Source: Odontesthes bonariensis
Lineage: Eukaryota > Chordata > Actinopteri > Atheriniformes > Atherinopsidae
Assembly: GCF_027942865.1 (NCBI RefSeq)
Contig: NC_134509.1
Span: forward strand, 24,672,697-24,736,696
Direction of reading: 5' to 3'
Length of the DNA: 64,000 nucleotides
Shown here: positions 31,032 through 42,900 of the stretch, one piece after another
How the letters are laid out: every line of letters starts with the position of its first letter
Numbering within the stretch: position 1 is the stretch's first letter
Translations under genes and position numbers: made by a program
Notes under the pieces: generated by a model
Databases searched by the model: none
What the model saw: only the letters and a program-made list of their open reading frames with translations
Told to the model about the DNA's origin: nothing

Positions 31032-31391
31032 GAAATCGGGAATTCTTTCATTTCACTCGCTAGATTCTATACTTGGAAACTGCATAGATTGCATTATAGG
31101 AGGCCGATTGTGCACGTTTATTTTTTTCAATGATGACTGTCTGTCATCATATCCTAATTTGTAAAAGCATCTGCTAAATGTAATGTCTGTTGAATGTAAA
31201 GTACAAAAAAAAAAAAAAAAAAAGTATTCCCCCCCCCCCCCCCCCCCGACCGGGCCGCAGGAACAAATTGCAGAACCAAACCGGTCCTTGGTGCTGAAAA
31301 GGTTGGGGACCCCTGACCTAGTGTATAGAACACAAGGGAAAAATGTATCTTAGATCTGTCAGAGCTTCAGCTGGGCTAGCAAACACTCACC
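30525..31391 (-). other. myadml2: Candidate 5'UTR intron of myadml2
   Basis: Two bases before the myadml2 ATG the minus strand reads TTCTGAGCAG/CC, a possible acceptor. Upstream, GAGAG/GTGAGTG is a strong 5' splice site, with the last exon base at 31391. An untranslated first exon upstream of 31391 is therefore plausible. The hAT element at 30906-31315 would sit inside this intron. There is no transcript evidence. Confidence 0.4.
30906..31315. mobile_element. Nonautonomous hAT element (410 bp) with 8-bp target duplication
   Basis: The ends caggggtccccaacc and ggttggggacccctg are perfect 15-base inverted repeats. The eight bases acctagtg flank both sides exactly (30898-30905 and 31316-31323), the target-site size of hAT elements. 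Just inside the left end lies a palindromic accggtaccggt. The interior holds T, A and C runs and no coding capacity, so it is a short nonautonomous element. Confidence 0.9.
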
Positions 31392-32639
31392 TCTCACCCT
31401 CATTCACAGGAAACCAGAAAATTCTGTATACTCTTTGAATGGATTTGTTGGAGTCTTGTGAGATATTGCTGCTAACGTCCACATCAGAACCTGGTCCAGA
31501 ACAACCCCTTAGCTGAAAAGGTCCAGAATCTCTTTGTTAATCCTCTTGGATCTTTGAAGCAGACTCTCATCTTCTACTTTCCCCCGGACGCACACTTCTC
31601 CTCACACACTTTCTCCTTCCTCGCCGTGCAGTGAGGTGGGGGTGCTGTTGGTCAGTCAGACCAGAATGGAAGTTATTTGGGGTTGGGCCATCACCATTTG
31701 AGCGTTGGAGGGTTGTGTTCTCATGGTTGGGTGTGGAGCCGAGGCATGCAGACACGTTACAGACCCCGTGGAATGAGGGGGGGGGGTGACAACTGAGTCT
31801 GTAAAAGACAAAACAGGATCAATATGTGACGCCTTCGTTCACCTAAGTAAACAGAGACATTTCAGACGTTTACAGTCAATTTTCTACCAGTTGCTCAGTC
31901 ATGTTCCTCTTATTTATTTCATCAGAACTTTGACTTTTTTGTCTTTTCATTGTGTCTCTTATTGAAAACCATCAAGGACATGAACAAAGGATTGTTTTAG
32001 AAGATTCCCCTTGTGGAAGCAACAAAAGAGCCGTAAATTCATGCAGAAGGAGCCGCAAAATGTTGTAACATAAATTAGATGTACGATAAGATAACTCATA
32101 TATTTACCAAATATGTGGATTAACTTTTAAACAAATGTCTTTTCAATCTAAAACAAATTAAATGTTTTTCAAAAGGGCTGTTAAAATGCTCAAATATCTC
32201 TGAAATGTGTTGAAAGGCAACTCATTTTGACCATTTCAGTATTTAATATGTTGTTTTTGTCATTTTTCTTGGGTTTGTTGGGACACAGGTGACATATTTT
32301 CACTCTATAAAACAACGTGTTTCTCATTGTTTTATTTTCCTGGCTGCTCACTCCCAGCTCCACTTTGAGACCATTTATTTTAGTTCGTGACAGTTCAGAG
32401 GAGTGAAGAGGCTGCTCGGAGCGCCGGAGAGAGAAGACACCTGAGACCGGGTGGTGCCGGGCCGACACATCAGAAATCTGTGCTGTTTGGTAGCTGCAGC
32501 TGCTCAGACTTCTGCTCCGATGCTGCTGTTTTATTCGATGATTCATCAGCCATTTTCTTTAACCATCAAGATCTCCTCTCAAGATGCCAACACCAGGGTC
32601 ACATTAATGTCACTTTACCATGGTCTATGAGTCTTGTGT

Positions 32640-33020
32640 TCTGGTTTTGACATTTGCTTTTCTCTGGCTTTTGTTTTGTTCCTCATTTTGCTGATGCTCT
32701 TTGCCTTGTTTCAGCTCCTCTTGCATTTGTAGGTGATATCTGCTCATGTGGATTCTGCCTTTAGTTTTAGTGAGTCTCCCAGTTTTGGTTTAATTGCTGT
32801 TTCCTACCATTATCCTTCTCTACTTTAACCATCTTACCACCTGTTCCTTCTGATAATATCTCACCCACTCATTCCTCCCAGCATATATGGTTTTCACCGC
32901 TCCTTGCCAGATCTTTTCTTACCCTGCCTTGGTTTGTATCATAGCTCCCCCTGTCAGTCGGTCCTGTGCTTTCTCCTGAGTTTAGTCTTTTGCTGGTTTT
33001 GAGTGTTTTCATCTCCTGCC
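32640..33020 (+). repeat. Possible LTR-like repeat fragment
   Basis: A T- and C-rich stretch containing catatatggttttcaccgct, ttgccagatc and ccctgccttggttt resembles the promoter part of LTR repeats common in fish genomes. No frame, no paired LTR and no boundary could be defined, so the call is tentative. Confidence 0.3.
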
Positions 33021-33684
33021 TGTTGGTGCTGCCTTTGTGACACAAGTGGAGCCCTTTGACATCAATGAAGAATCAAATTTGTCATGCTTTCTTTAATGTT
33101 ATACGTAAAAGATGTTGACTATTCTGCTTATTTGTGAGAGGTTGGATTCTTTTGTGCTGTTGACCTTCCACTGTGAATGTGTGGTGTGGTTTTCCATGTC
33201 CCTTAAGTAGTACAAACTTACAGATGTTTGTATTTTCTCTTTGTGTCTTTTGTGAATTTTGTGTAATTACTTTTTTTTTTTTATCTCTGATGACGCCACA
33301 AGAGTGTTATGTGTATACTTATTGTACGAAACTCCACCCTTGTTTTGGCAATCCAATAGGCTTGAAATTAAGTTCAATTGTAATTGTTCATCCGGTGACT
33401 GATGCACAAATGTGTGAGGTTGACTACAATTGCCTGCCTTCATTCTGTATCCAATTTGACTCTGATGAAGACAAAGTGAAGCAGAAATGTTGCTGGAGTC
33501 TGTTTCCAGTATTAAATTGCATTAGAACCAGTGAGAAGAACATGATCCACTTGCATACTGTCAGAAGATTTTTATCATTAAACACGACATGTTTCCTTCA
33601 GCACAGTTTCTAAAAGAACCCTTAAAAATATGATGGGAGTGTCTGTAAACTGCTGGCATTTTGAAGCTCACTGCCCGTGGAACA

Positions 33685-34160
33685 TAAAATAAGAAAGCAG
33701 CTTTATTGCCTCTGAGTGCAACCGAGGAACATTTAAGAGAGTTGTGGTAACTCTGGCTCCCCAGGTAAGGACCGAATTTGGAAAAAGAGCATTCAGCTTT
33801 GCTGCCCCTTTGGCATGGAATACTTTACAGACTGAACTGAAACTCTCTGAACTAGTCGCACTTGGAGCATTCCGCTCTATCCTGAAAGACAGGCAGCTCC
33901 AATCCATTGAACAGTGCCTATGTTTCAGATCCTAAATTGTTGGTTGTGCTACAGCTCCCACGTCTCTGTATGAAATCACGATTGCATCTCTAAATTGTTT
34001 GTTTTATTCTATCTGTCATTCTTTGTAATCTGGCTTGACACGTACTGCTGTGCTGCTGTTATGTCTCATGCTGCTGACCCGTTTTGGCCAGGTCACCCTT
34101 GTGAAAGAGATCCTGATCTCAATGGGCTTTTATATGGTTAAATAAAGGTTAAATGAAAAA
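33685..34160 (+). mobile_element. L2-like LINE 3' end, 5'-truncated
   Basis: The plus-strand frame at 33744-33935 reads FSFAAPLAWNTLQTELKLSE and SILKDR, a C-terminal pattern of L2/CR1-type reverse transcriptase proteins. It is followed by an untranslated tail ending near ggttaaataaaggttaaatg. The 5' part of the element is missing, as is usual for LINE copies. Confidence 0.65.
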
Positions 34161-34699
34161 AATTTTTAAAAAATAACTGATCTAATATCACAGTGAAGCT
34201 GCATGCATGCAAATAACGCCGCTTTAACCTAATACACAGAGAAAAGAATATAACAAAATGTCTCTCAAGATGCAAAAAGAGAGTAAAACAAGACCAGAGA
34301 GGTTTGTGAACCTTCAAAACTACGTGCACTGACTTCTGTCACATTTCCGGGCCTGAAACTGCCCTGGAGCTCCGAGGAGCTGAGCCACCACAGTTCATGA
34401 CTTTGGTTTGGTGTCCAGCCTCACACAGCACTGCTGCACTTTACGATTGCTTTGACATTTTTGTGGCGTAGGATGACGTCTTTGTGACAATGATGTTACA
34501 TCCCACACCTGTAGGGAGAGCCAAAGAGCAAAGAATGTGTCAAATTCTCTAGTGTCACTTTAGATAATGATACAAAATTAGATAAATACGTTAACTTAAA
34601 AACAGATGCAATAAAAAGGCCCAGCTTAGTTTAACAGAAAAAGGCTTGTCTTTTCTCCTGTTAGATTCCTAGATATTTATAGAAAGTGCCTCTTTCTTT

Positions 34700-35155
34700 A
34701 CTTATACCTTTTAGTACAAATGAAGACCTAAATGTAGTCTTTTATGCATTTTCAAAGAAGACGGCTTTATTTGAAGAAGGTGCCACCGTATAAATGACTG
34801 TGTCATCAGCATATAGATGTATCTGAGCAGGGAGTTGTCCCTGTTCTGGCTCATTTACAGCTTCCCTGGACGACTGTGGTTACTTTGAGAGAAGTTGTTG
34901 TATAATTTTCACAGAAACTGAGGAATTTCCAAACACGTCAGGCCTATACATTTAAGTCTTTGTAATTGAAGCCTGTGATCTGCAAAGTCAAATGATTTAA
35001 AGAGGCCAACAAATAAATCTGTTATGTGCTTTTCACTCTCCAATGATCTGGCAATGATATTTTCTGTTACGATATTATCATGTGTTCCAAACTGATCATT
35101 AATCCTAATATAACAGACTGAAATCAGGTGTAATATCCCCACCAGGGTCATAATC
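34700..35155 (-). mobile_element. Non-LTR retrotransposon reverse-transcriptase fragment
   Basis: On the minus strand the frame at 35151-34909 carries LFKSFDFADHRLQLQRLKCI, which resembles the reverse-transcriptase region around the first catalytic aspartate. Further along (about 34830-34790) IHLYADDTVIY gives the YADD active-site motif. Frameshifts separate the two pieces. It lies between myadml2 and the Tc1 element and is clearly decayed. Confidence 0.7.
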
Positions 35156-35670
35156 TATTCACTATTTAATTGAAAATAGTTTAAACTGTGATTAATAAAG
35201 GAAGCACACAAAAAAGGAAGTCAAGGAGAGGAGAAACTTTGATTATGGGTCGTTTTCCATTAAGATATTATTCATACCTGGTGGATAATATGATAAATCA
35301 GATGTATGTTTTTAATCACACACTTTCACTTTAAAACTTTAAGCTAAATTACAGCCACGACCTGGATTATAAACCATAAACAGGATATCAAACCCAGAAG
35401 GAAGCAATCGGTTGCTGCTTGCTGTGCAGTCATTTGAACATCTTTAATGTCCTGCTCACCTGTTTGATGAAGCACAATTAAATCACAATATCTTATTCAA
35501 AATCTGTGGATTTAAACCTCACTGGGCCATTTTCACCTGCAACTGCATAAAATGCTTGAAACAGTTCCATAGATTAAATTAAAGAGTTAAAGTAAACTAT
35601 CTTTACATTATGCAGTTTTTTTTTTATGAATGTTTCGGTGTTTGTCAAATTGTTTATTTCAGGAAACATA

Positions 35671-37263
35671 CAGTGCCTTGCGAAAGTATTCGGCCTTTGA
35701 ACTTTTCAACCTTTTGCCACATTTCAGGCTTCAAACATAAAGATATAAAATTTTAATTTTTTGTGAAGAATCAACAACAAGTGGGACACAATCGTGAAGT
35801 GGAATGAAATTTATTGGATGTGTCAAACTTTTTTAACAAATAAAAAACTGAAAAGTGGGGCGTGCAATATTATTCGGCCCCTTTACTTTCAGTGCAGCAA
35901 ACTCACTCCAGAAGTTCAGTGAGGATCTCTGAAACATCCAATGTTGTCCCAAATGACTGATGAAGACAAATAGAATCCACCTGTGTGTAATCAAGTCTCC
36001 GTATAAATGCACCTGCTCTGTGATAGTCTCGGGGTTCTGTTCAAAGCGCAGAGAGCATCATGAAGACCAAGGAACACACCAGGCAGGTCCGAGTTACTGG
36101 TGTGGAGAAGTTTAAAGCCGGATTTGGATACAAAAAGATTTTCCAAGCTTTAAACATTCCAAGGAGCACAGTGCAAGCAATCATATTGAAATGGAAGGAG
36201 TGTCAGACCACTTCAAGTCTACCAAGACCCGGCTGTCCCTCTAAACTTTCATCTCAAACAAGGAGAAGACTGATCAGAGATGCAGCCAAGAGGCCCATGA
36301 TCACTCTGGATGAACTGCAGAGATCTACAGCTGAGGTGGGAGAGTCTGTCCATAGGACAACAATCAGTTGTTCACTGCACAAAGCTGGCCTTTATGGAAG
36401 AGTGGCAAGAAGAAAGCCATTTCTCAAAGCTATCCATAAAAAGTCTTGTTTAAAGTTTGCCACAAGCCACCTGAAAGACACCAAACATGTGGAAGAAAGT
36501 GCTCTGATCAGATGAAACCAAAATCGAACTGTTTGGCCACAATGCAAAATGATCATCACAAGCTCATCACCCTGAACACACCATCCCCACTGTCAAACAT
36601 GGTGGTGGTGGCAGCATCATGGCTTGGGCCTGCTTTTCGTCAGCAGGGACGGGGAAGATGGTCAAAATTGATGGGAAGATGGATGGGGCCAAATACAGGA
36701 CCATTCTGGAAGAAAACCTGTTGGAGTCTGCAAGAGACCTGAGACTGGGACGGAGATTTATCTTCCAACAAGACAATGATCCAAAACATAAAGCCAAATC
36801 TACAATGGAATGGTTCACAAATAAACGCATCCAGGTGTTGGAGTGGCCAAGTCAAAGTCCAGACCTGAATCCAATCTAAACTGTGGAAAGAGCTGAAGAC
36901 TGCTGTTCACAAACGCTCTCCATCCAACCTCACTGAGCTCGAGCTGTTTTGCAAGGAAGAATGGGCAAGAATTTCAGTTTCTGATGTGCGAAACTGATAG
37001 AGACATACCCCAAGCGACTTGCAGCTGTAATTGCAGCAAAAGGCGGCGCTACAAAGTATTAACGCAAGGGGGCCGAGTAATATTGCACGCCCCACTTTTC
37101 AGTTTTTTATTTGTTAAAGTTTGACACATCCAATAAATTTCATTCCACTTCACGATTGTGTTCCACTTGTTGATTCTTCACATAAAAATTTAATTTTAAA
37201 TCTTTGTTTGAAGCCTGAAAGGTTGAAAAGTTCAAGGGGGCCGAATACTTTTGCAAGGCACTG
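35671..37263 (+). mobile_element. Full-length but inactive Tc1-like transposon (1593 bp)
   Basis: The element begins cagtgccttgcgaaagtatt and ends with the near-inverse cttttgcaaggcactg, flanked by TA on both sides, as in Tc1/mariner insertions. The terminal inverted repeats are about 200 bases long: aaaactgaaaagtggggc near 35846 recurs inverted near 37094. The transposase lies on the plus strand in broken pieces. The paired helix-turn-helix half is at 36060-36515 and part of the catalytic half at 36619-36879, including the FQQDNDPKH motif. Confidence 0.9.
36060..36879 (+). pseudogene. Tc1-family transposase pseudogene
   Basis: The N-terminal part (about 150 codons, ending at 36515) begins MKTKEHTRQVRVTGVEKF and holds the paired helix-turn-helix and the GLYGRVARRKP linker. 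The reading frame is then lost near the first catalytic aspartate, where a stop also replaces the expected tryptophan codon. The catalytic half resumes at 36619 with [17 protein letters not shown] and keeps QQDNDPKHK. It ends with a stop right after SPDLNPI, where the family's catalytic glutamate should follow. With at least three lesions it cannot make an active DDE transposase. Confidence 0.85.
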
Positions 37264-39660
37264 TATATACTTTTTTTTTCGCAGTCACACACCAGCATTA
37301 ATAAGCCCCTCTTATTACGCAGACAGTATAACATGTTATCTGTGCAAAAACAAACATATCTAGATTTTCATCTAATTTTGTGACATGTCAAGGCCAACAA
37401 AAAAGCAGCGACTCAGAGTACACAGTAATATTAAGCTATCTATAACAATAATACTGCAGCCATGCAATCCAGTTCTTCTAAATTTAATGGAACTGAATTT
37501 AATTGGATGGAAAACCAGCTGTGCACTCATGTTCAGAGTACAGAACCTGTTTCCTCAGTTTCTTTCCCCTTGTGGTGTTTGGGGGTTTTGTTCTCTTGCA
37601 GCTCCTAAGTTGAGAGACTAAGTTAATTTATCTGCTGGGCAGAGGCTGTCTGGAAGGAGCATCAAGCTAGTTTTTGTTTGCGATGTAACGATGTGGTGTC
37701 TACTGATCACCGTCTGGTGTCTGCAGACTGAATGGATCCATGTTCTCAGGTCTGTGTCTCCACCTGCTGGTGCGAGAAGGTCCGTGTCCCTGCTCCACCG
37801 GTTTATTCTGCTGTGCCCATATTTAAATAGATAATGTAGCCTACATATCTGGTGAGCCTCCCCTGGAGGCACTAACTGAGGAATGTGTTTTCCTCAAAAT
37901 GTTTTATGTTGGAGTATATGCATCTCTTACCTGGGACACACACTGTCCCTGACGCTCTTTCCAACATCTCTTAAGTATCAGACACTACACCTTTAAACAA
38001 ATGAAATCAGCTGAAAGTGTACAGAACAGCAGCGTCTAAGTAATGCCACAGACTGTTCTGTTTCTTTAATGAGCCATTTAAAAGGAGATCAGAAATATAT
38101 TTAGATACTACTTTTGAATAAAGAAATGGGAATGTGGGCTATAAATAAACTGTAAAATTAAAAGGTAATCAGTTTAGTTGGATTTAAAGACCATACATAG
38201 GCGAAAGTATCCAAAGTTCTGAACATAAACTGCAAATTCTACCCTTTCAGCCCTTTAATCCCAATGGGACAAATAACGGAGACACATTAAAGTTTGAATT
38301 TGTTAAATTCCCACCTGGGTTCTCAAGTTTAATCGATAACTTTAGATGATTTAGAAATGCAAGTCTCCTCATCTCCATCACCAGAACAGAGCAAGGTTTG
38401 AAAAACACAAAGATGCACACGCAAAAACCGTGCGCGCGCCTTTTCCTCCACACAAACAGCTACTTATAAAGGCAAATTTTAACAGCAATGGAACCCCGGT
38501 GTGAGGTGGAAACAGTGGAAGAGGCGACATATTTTATTTCTTCAAGTCAAACAAGAAAACAATTTTTACTCTTCACTGAGGCCAAAAACGTAAAAGCAAA
38601 ACCACCAAATGGCAAACATTTAACATTTTAGAAACACTGAATTTCAGTTAAAATTAAGATATATGTATAATTCATAATAAAATCGACAAATATTTCTGCT
38701 TTCTAAAGATTTAAAGTAACATAAAGCAAAAACAGAAGACAGTTTGATGTGACTGCGTGTTGAATTCAGTGAAAATATGCGTGGCTGCTGCTGCTCGTTC
38801 ACTAAAACCTGGGAGTGGTCAGAGAGGGAGGCGCACCGAAGTGGTCCACTGGGATCTCTATGGATGCAGGACAGCAGCTTAAAAATGTCGAGCTGCTCTC
38901 AGACACCAACCCTTACTTTAAAGTTTCAGAACTGGCCACTTCTCTACAGAATAGATCGAATAATTTAACTCTTAAACATCTCTTATGTGTTTCTGTGAAT
39001 TTCTTATCATTTGCGAAGGCTATTCATGAATGAATTATAACCACAAGTCAGTCTAATTGTGTTATTTCACTGGAATAATATCATATTTAAAGGATTTCAG
39101 CACGTTTCTTTGTACTTTATTTTATGACTTTTAGTTTCGGATTTAGACAAACTTTCAGTTGGTCAAAATACTTTTTAATTTGATCACATTTGGGAAAGCT
39201 TGAACTTTCCTTCTACTTGAACTGTTTCTGATTGAAAAGTGCTACATAAATAAAGTTTTAATTGATTAATTTGCAAAGAAATTACTTCATTTAAAAGCAG
39301 CAGGAGAGTTAAGAGGTTAACTTTCCCTGTGCGAACGTCACTGCTTTAAGACTGAATTCTGAGTGGATTAAAGTTTATAGTTCACCAAATATCATTATTA
39401 ACGCGAGTTCCAGATATCAGTTTTCAGAAAAAGCTTTGATGGGTAAATTGGTAGAGAACAACCAATAAAACCTGTTAAACATTACAGATGCTTCTAACTG
39501 TTACGATCAATAAATACTTTTATGAAAAACAAATGATCTGTTTAGTTGATTTTCTAGAAGAGAAAGTCTCTCAACAGAAATCTAACCACCTACTGATAAC
39601 ATTTAATCTGAGAATCCACTAAATCTACTTTGAGGTGAAATTTAGACACAATGGACTCAC
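37264..39660. other. No gene recognised (intergenic)
   Basis: AT-rich sequence between the Tc1 element and the aspscr1 3' end. No notum-like or other coding exon is seen. Near 39236-39268 aaaagtgctacataaataaa resembles the 3' tail of an L2-like LINE, probably a very short remnant. Confidence 0.5.
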
Positions 39661-39676
39661 TTTTAATACAACAATC

Positions 39677-39775
39677 TTTATTCGCTTCACACCACATCAT
39701 CTCCTGTGCCTTCACAGCACTGTCAGCAGGAAAACTCTGGAACAAAACACCAATCTTCTGGGAAATTCTTTTATT
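39677..39775 (-). terminator. aspscr1: Candidate poly(A) signals of aspscr1 (AATAAA, two)
   Basis: On the minus strand AATAAA occurs at 39775-39770 and again at 39682-39677, about 143 and 236 bases beyond the aspscr1 stop codon. Either would give a compact 3' untranslated region. Confidence 0.5.
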
Positions 39776-39917
39776 TGATCGTTCATCTCTTTATTCAGAA
39801 GCCGAGTTGACTGCAGGCGTCCTCCATGATGGATTAAATCCACTGTGGTCACTAAATTAAGCCTCTACAGAGTTTAAGTGCATCACTGAGTCGTCCCATC
39901 AACACACGGCCGAGGTC

Positions 39918-39928
39918 TTATTTCTTAC
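39918..39928 (-). other. aspscr1: aspscr1 terminal coding exon (three residues and stop)
   Basis: On the minus strand a pyrimidine-rich acceptor, TGTCTCTTGTGCAG, precedes GTAAGAAATAA. Joined to the single base left by exon 16 this reads G-K-K-stop directly after WLKLP, close in length to the human ending after KLP. The intron before it is about 2.7 kb. The alternative is read-through of exon 16, which would add about 85 unrelated residues. Confidence 0.65.
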
Positions 39929-42900
39929 CTGCACAAGAGACAGCAAACACTGATTAAATACTCCCCCAATCAGTTTTATTAGTGGCATAGCTTTCAAATA
40001 AATCAACAAAGAGGGATGATTAAACTTAAGAAGTGTGCAGGCAGTTGTAAGAACTAAAGCTGTAACAACGCTGATTTTCATGAGGTTTTTTGTTCAGAAG
40101 ATACAAGTTTTAAAGGAGTGGCAGAGAGAGGACAAGAAGTGTATTGGTGCTGTTACTGAGCTACAGTTAGAGCTCGACTGACTTATATTCAACTGTGTGA
40201 GAAAACGTTAAAGATGCTCTGCTGCTTCTAGCTTCCTCTGTGGGGGATCAGAAGAAACTGAAAAAAATGTGAGTGCGAGCAGCTTTATTGAGGATTCAGC
40301 TGCACTGATATACATGTTCAGCTTATTGTTGTTCACAAAAAAAGATTCAATTTGGCAGCATGTACAGAGGACTTAGGCCCATTTGAGTCCATCCATCCAT
40401 TGTCTTCTGTTTTATCCGAGGTGGGGTCGTAGAGGCATCGGGACCAGGAGGGGAAACCCTCTCCAAATCAACACTCTCCAAAGGCGTTCTCAGGCCAGAA
40501 CGGATATATAATCCCTCCAGCTAGTTCTGGGTCTGCCCCGGTTCCTCCTCCCAGTTGGACGCGACTGAAAAACCTCCAACAGGATCCAGGATGCATCCTA
40601 ACCAGATGCCCGAACCACCTCCTTTCAATGCAGAGGAGGAGCGGCTTTACTCTGAGACCCTTTTAGACGGTCGAGCCCCTCCCACTATCTCTAAGGCTCA
40701 TTTCAGCCGCTTGTATCCACGACCTCCTTATTCTGGTCACTACCTAGATCTGTGACCAGTCGAGGGTTGGAAACTTCTGACTTCGGCTCCCTCTTCACCA
40801 CAACGGACCGAAGCAGCACCCTCTTTACCGCTGACGAAGCCTCATCTCTCGCTCAAACTTACCATCACTCGTGAACAAGGTCCCGAGATGCATTTGAGTC
40901 TAGTTGAACTTATACATCCAGGAGGGATTCGAACCCCTACCGAATTATCTGGGTGTGTTTGTCCGGCTTTAAGAAGCTTTTTTTTTTTTAGTCAGACTAA
41001 CTTATTTACATGCATTTTAGAAGCCTGGCTTTCTAGTTTATACTTTTATTAAAGGACAAAAAGTGTCAGACAGACTGGGAGGAAGTCTACTGTGCGTGTG
41101 CTTTTCTGCAGCGGTCCACATGTGGAATCCATAATCCTTTTTCAGCCCTCTCCCCTCCTAACTTTCCCTCATGAAAGAAAAAAAAAAACAGCAACTCTCT
41201 CCGGAGACGGTCACGGACACACACAGAGATCAGCCAGAAAAATAAAATGTCCTCAAAAACACAAACAAGACCTAAACACCATAATCATCAATATGGTGAC
41301 CGGCAGAAACGCCACAACAGAACAACAGAGAGACGCTGGTTCTGGACGGACCGCAGGGGTTCATGCTGTGTGATGTGGCCCAGCGGCAGGCTCCCTCTGA
41401 ACAGTGTCTGTAGTGGTCGTTTGGACCGGAGGAGGTGACCGCTCTCAGCTAATTGGCTCATCCAGACATGCATGGTGATCGTCTGAGTCAGAGGAATTCT
41501 GTTCTCAAAGAGCCACGTCCTTTTTTTTTTTTTACTGTGGTTTGGGGTTCGCATGTGTGTTTAGCATGACAAGAATCATGTGGCACGAAGCCGTCTGTTC
41601 TTTGTAGACAGAAAAAGATGAAGCCGTCTCTGAGGGGGCCAATGGGGTAATATGCTTGTTTTTGTTCCTGTGCTGTGTGCGCGCTTTCACACCTGACCTA
41701 TTTGGGTTTGGTTCAGTCGATCTCTGATGTGTTTAGCGTCCTAAACTAAAAAAAAACAGCAAAAATCTATTTGGAAAATGTGCATAATATCAGGCGATAA
41801 CAGGATTTCGCATTTTCAAGTTGAAAAAGTCAGATTTTTGACTCAGAAAGTCAGAAGAACCTCATCAACCCAAGACTCAAAATCCATTCTGTCCATAAAA
41901 AGTGGTGACGGCTGTAATCATTAATGGTCTTTAACACACATCAGTCGAGCACAAAGTACTGTCCAACATATCAGGAAGTATACGGCTACAGTCCTTGTTT
42001 GCGCCAGAAGTGAGGCCGTTATGGGTTTGGTTTTCACATAAGAAATGGGCTTGAGTGCATCTTTCTTGCGGATCAGGCATGGCTAATTCATTTAGCAACA
42101 CTTTCTTTTATGTGTGCAAGCAAGCAGGTTTGGTTGCACTGCATTTTTACTCAGTTAGTGGGGAATCTGTATTATATTTAAGACCACACTGTGCACGACT
42201 CACATCACCAGATATTCTTTTACTCATGGGACTGTTTTGTAGATTTCGTAACGCTTAACCTTGTCACAGTTTGCATCCATCATGATAACAGGAATGATTA
42301 TTTCCTTGAAAATCCCATGTTCACCTTCTTTCTCTTTATGTCGGGATTTTAGTGTCTCACCATAATGGATTTCAGCAGGAGAAGTCTGGGACTGAAACAG
42401 CTCGATTCTCAACATCACTTAAATGTGCCACTCTGAGCAAGAAGAAGAGGTGGCAAAGTACTTTTAAATGCAACATTCACCATGTAGCTCCATGTAGTGA
42501 TGACCTCATCCCAATGGTCCAAAGAATGAGTTTCAGCCCGATTTCTTTGTGGTTTTGAAAAGCCCGGCCAGATAATCTCAATGAACTGATGAGGACCGCC
42601 GTAACTGAAGCACAGGCGTGTATGTGTAAGTGTGACGTGTGTATGTATGAGTGTGTGCTTACGGTCCTGACCTGGAAGCTTGAGCCATTTGGGCACCTTT
42701 CCCGGGTCAGATTTTGTGGGTTTGGCAGCCTGGGTGCCTGCAGCTGGGTCTTGCTCTTCCTGTGCGGACTCACTGGTTTTCATCGTAAGCCCCGGGGAAG
42801 GCAGCAGCTCCTCGGCGGCCGCAGAGCTGGAGCCGGGTGCTGGGGGACTGAGCATGCAGCTGAGGTCGAGGAAGGATGAGAAAGGACAAAAAATATGAAT

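Noticed and set aside
33173..33613. 146-codon plus-strand open frame
   Set aside because: The translation matches nothing recognised and lies in repeat-rich intergenic sequence.
31400..39900. A hidden notum gene between myadml2 and aspscr1
   Set aside because: No frame in either direction resembled the Notum hydrolase, and the readable coding pieces here are all LINE or Tc1 fragments.
42415..42671. Read-through of aspscr1 exon 16 as an extended C-terminus
   Set aside because: The extra residues are unlike the family, a clear donor sits at 42672, and a phase-matched terminal exon was found at 39928.
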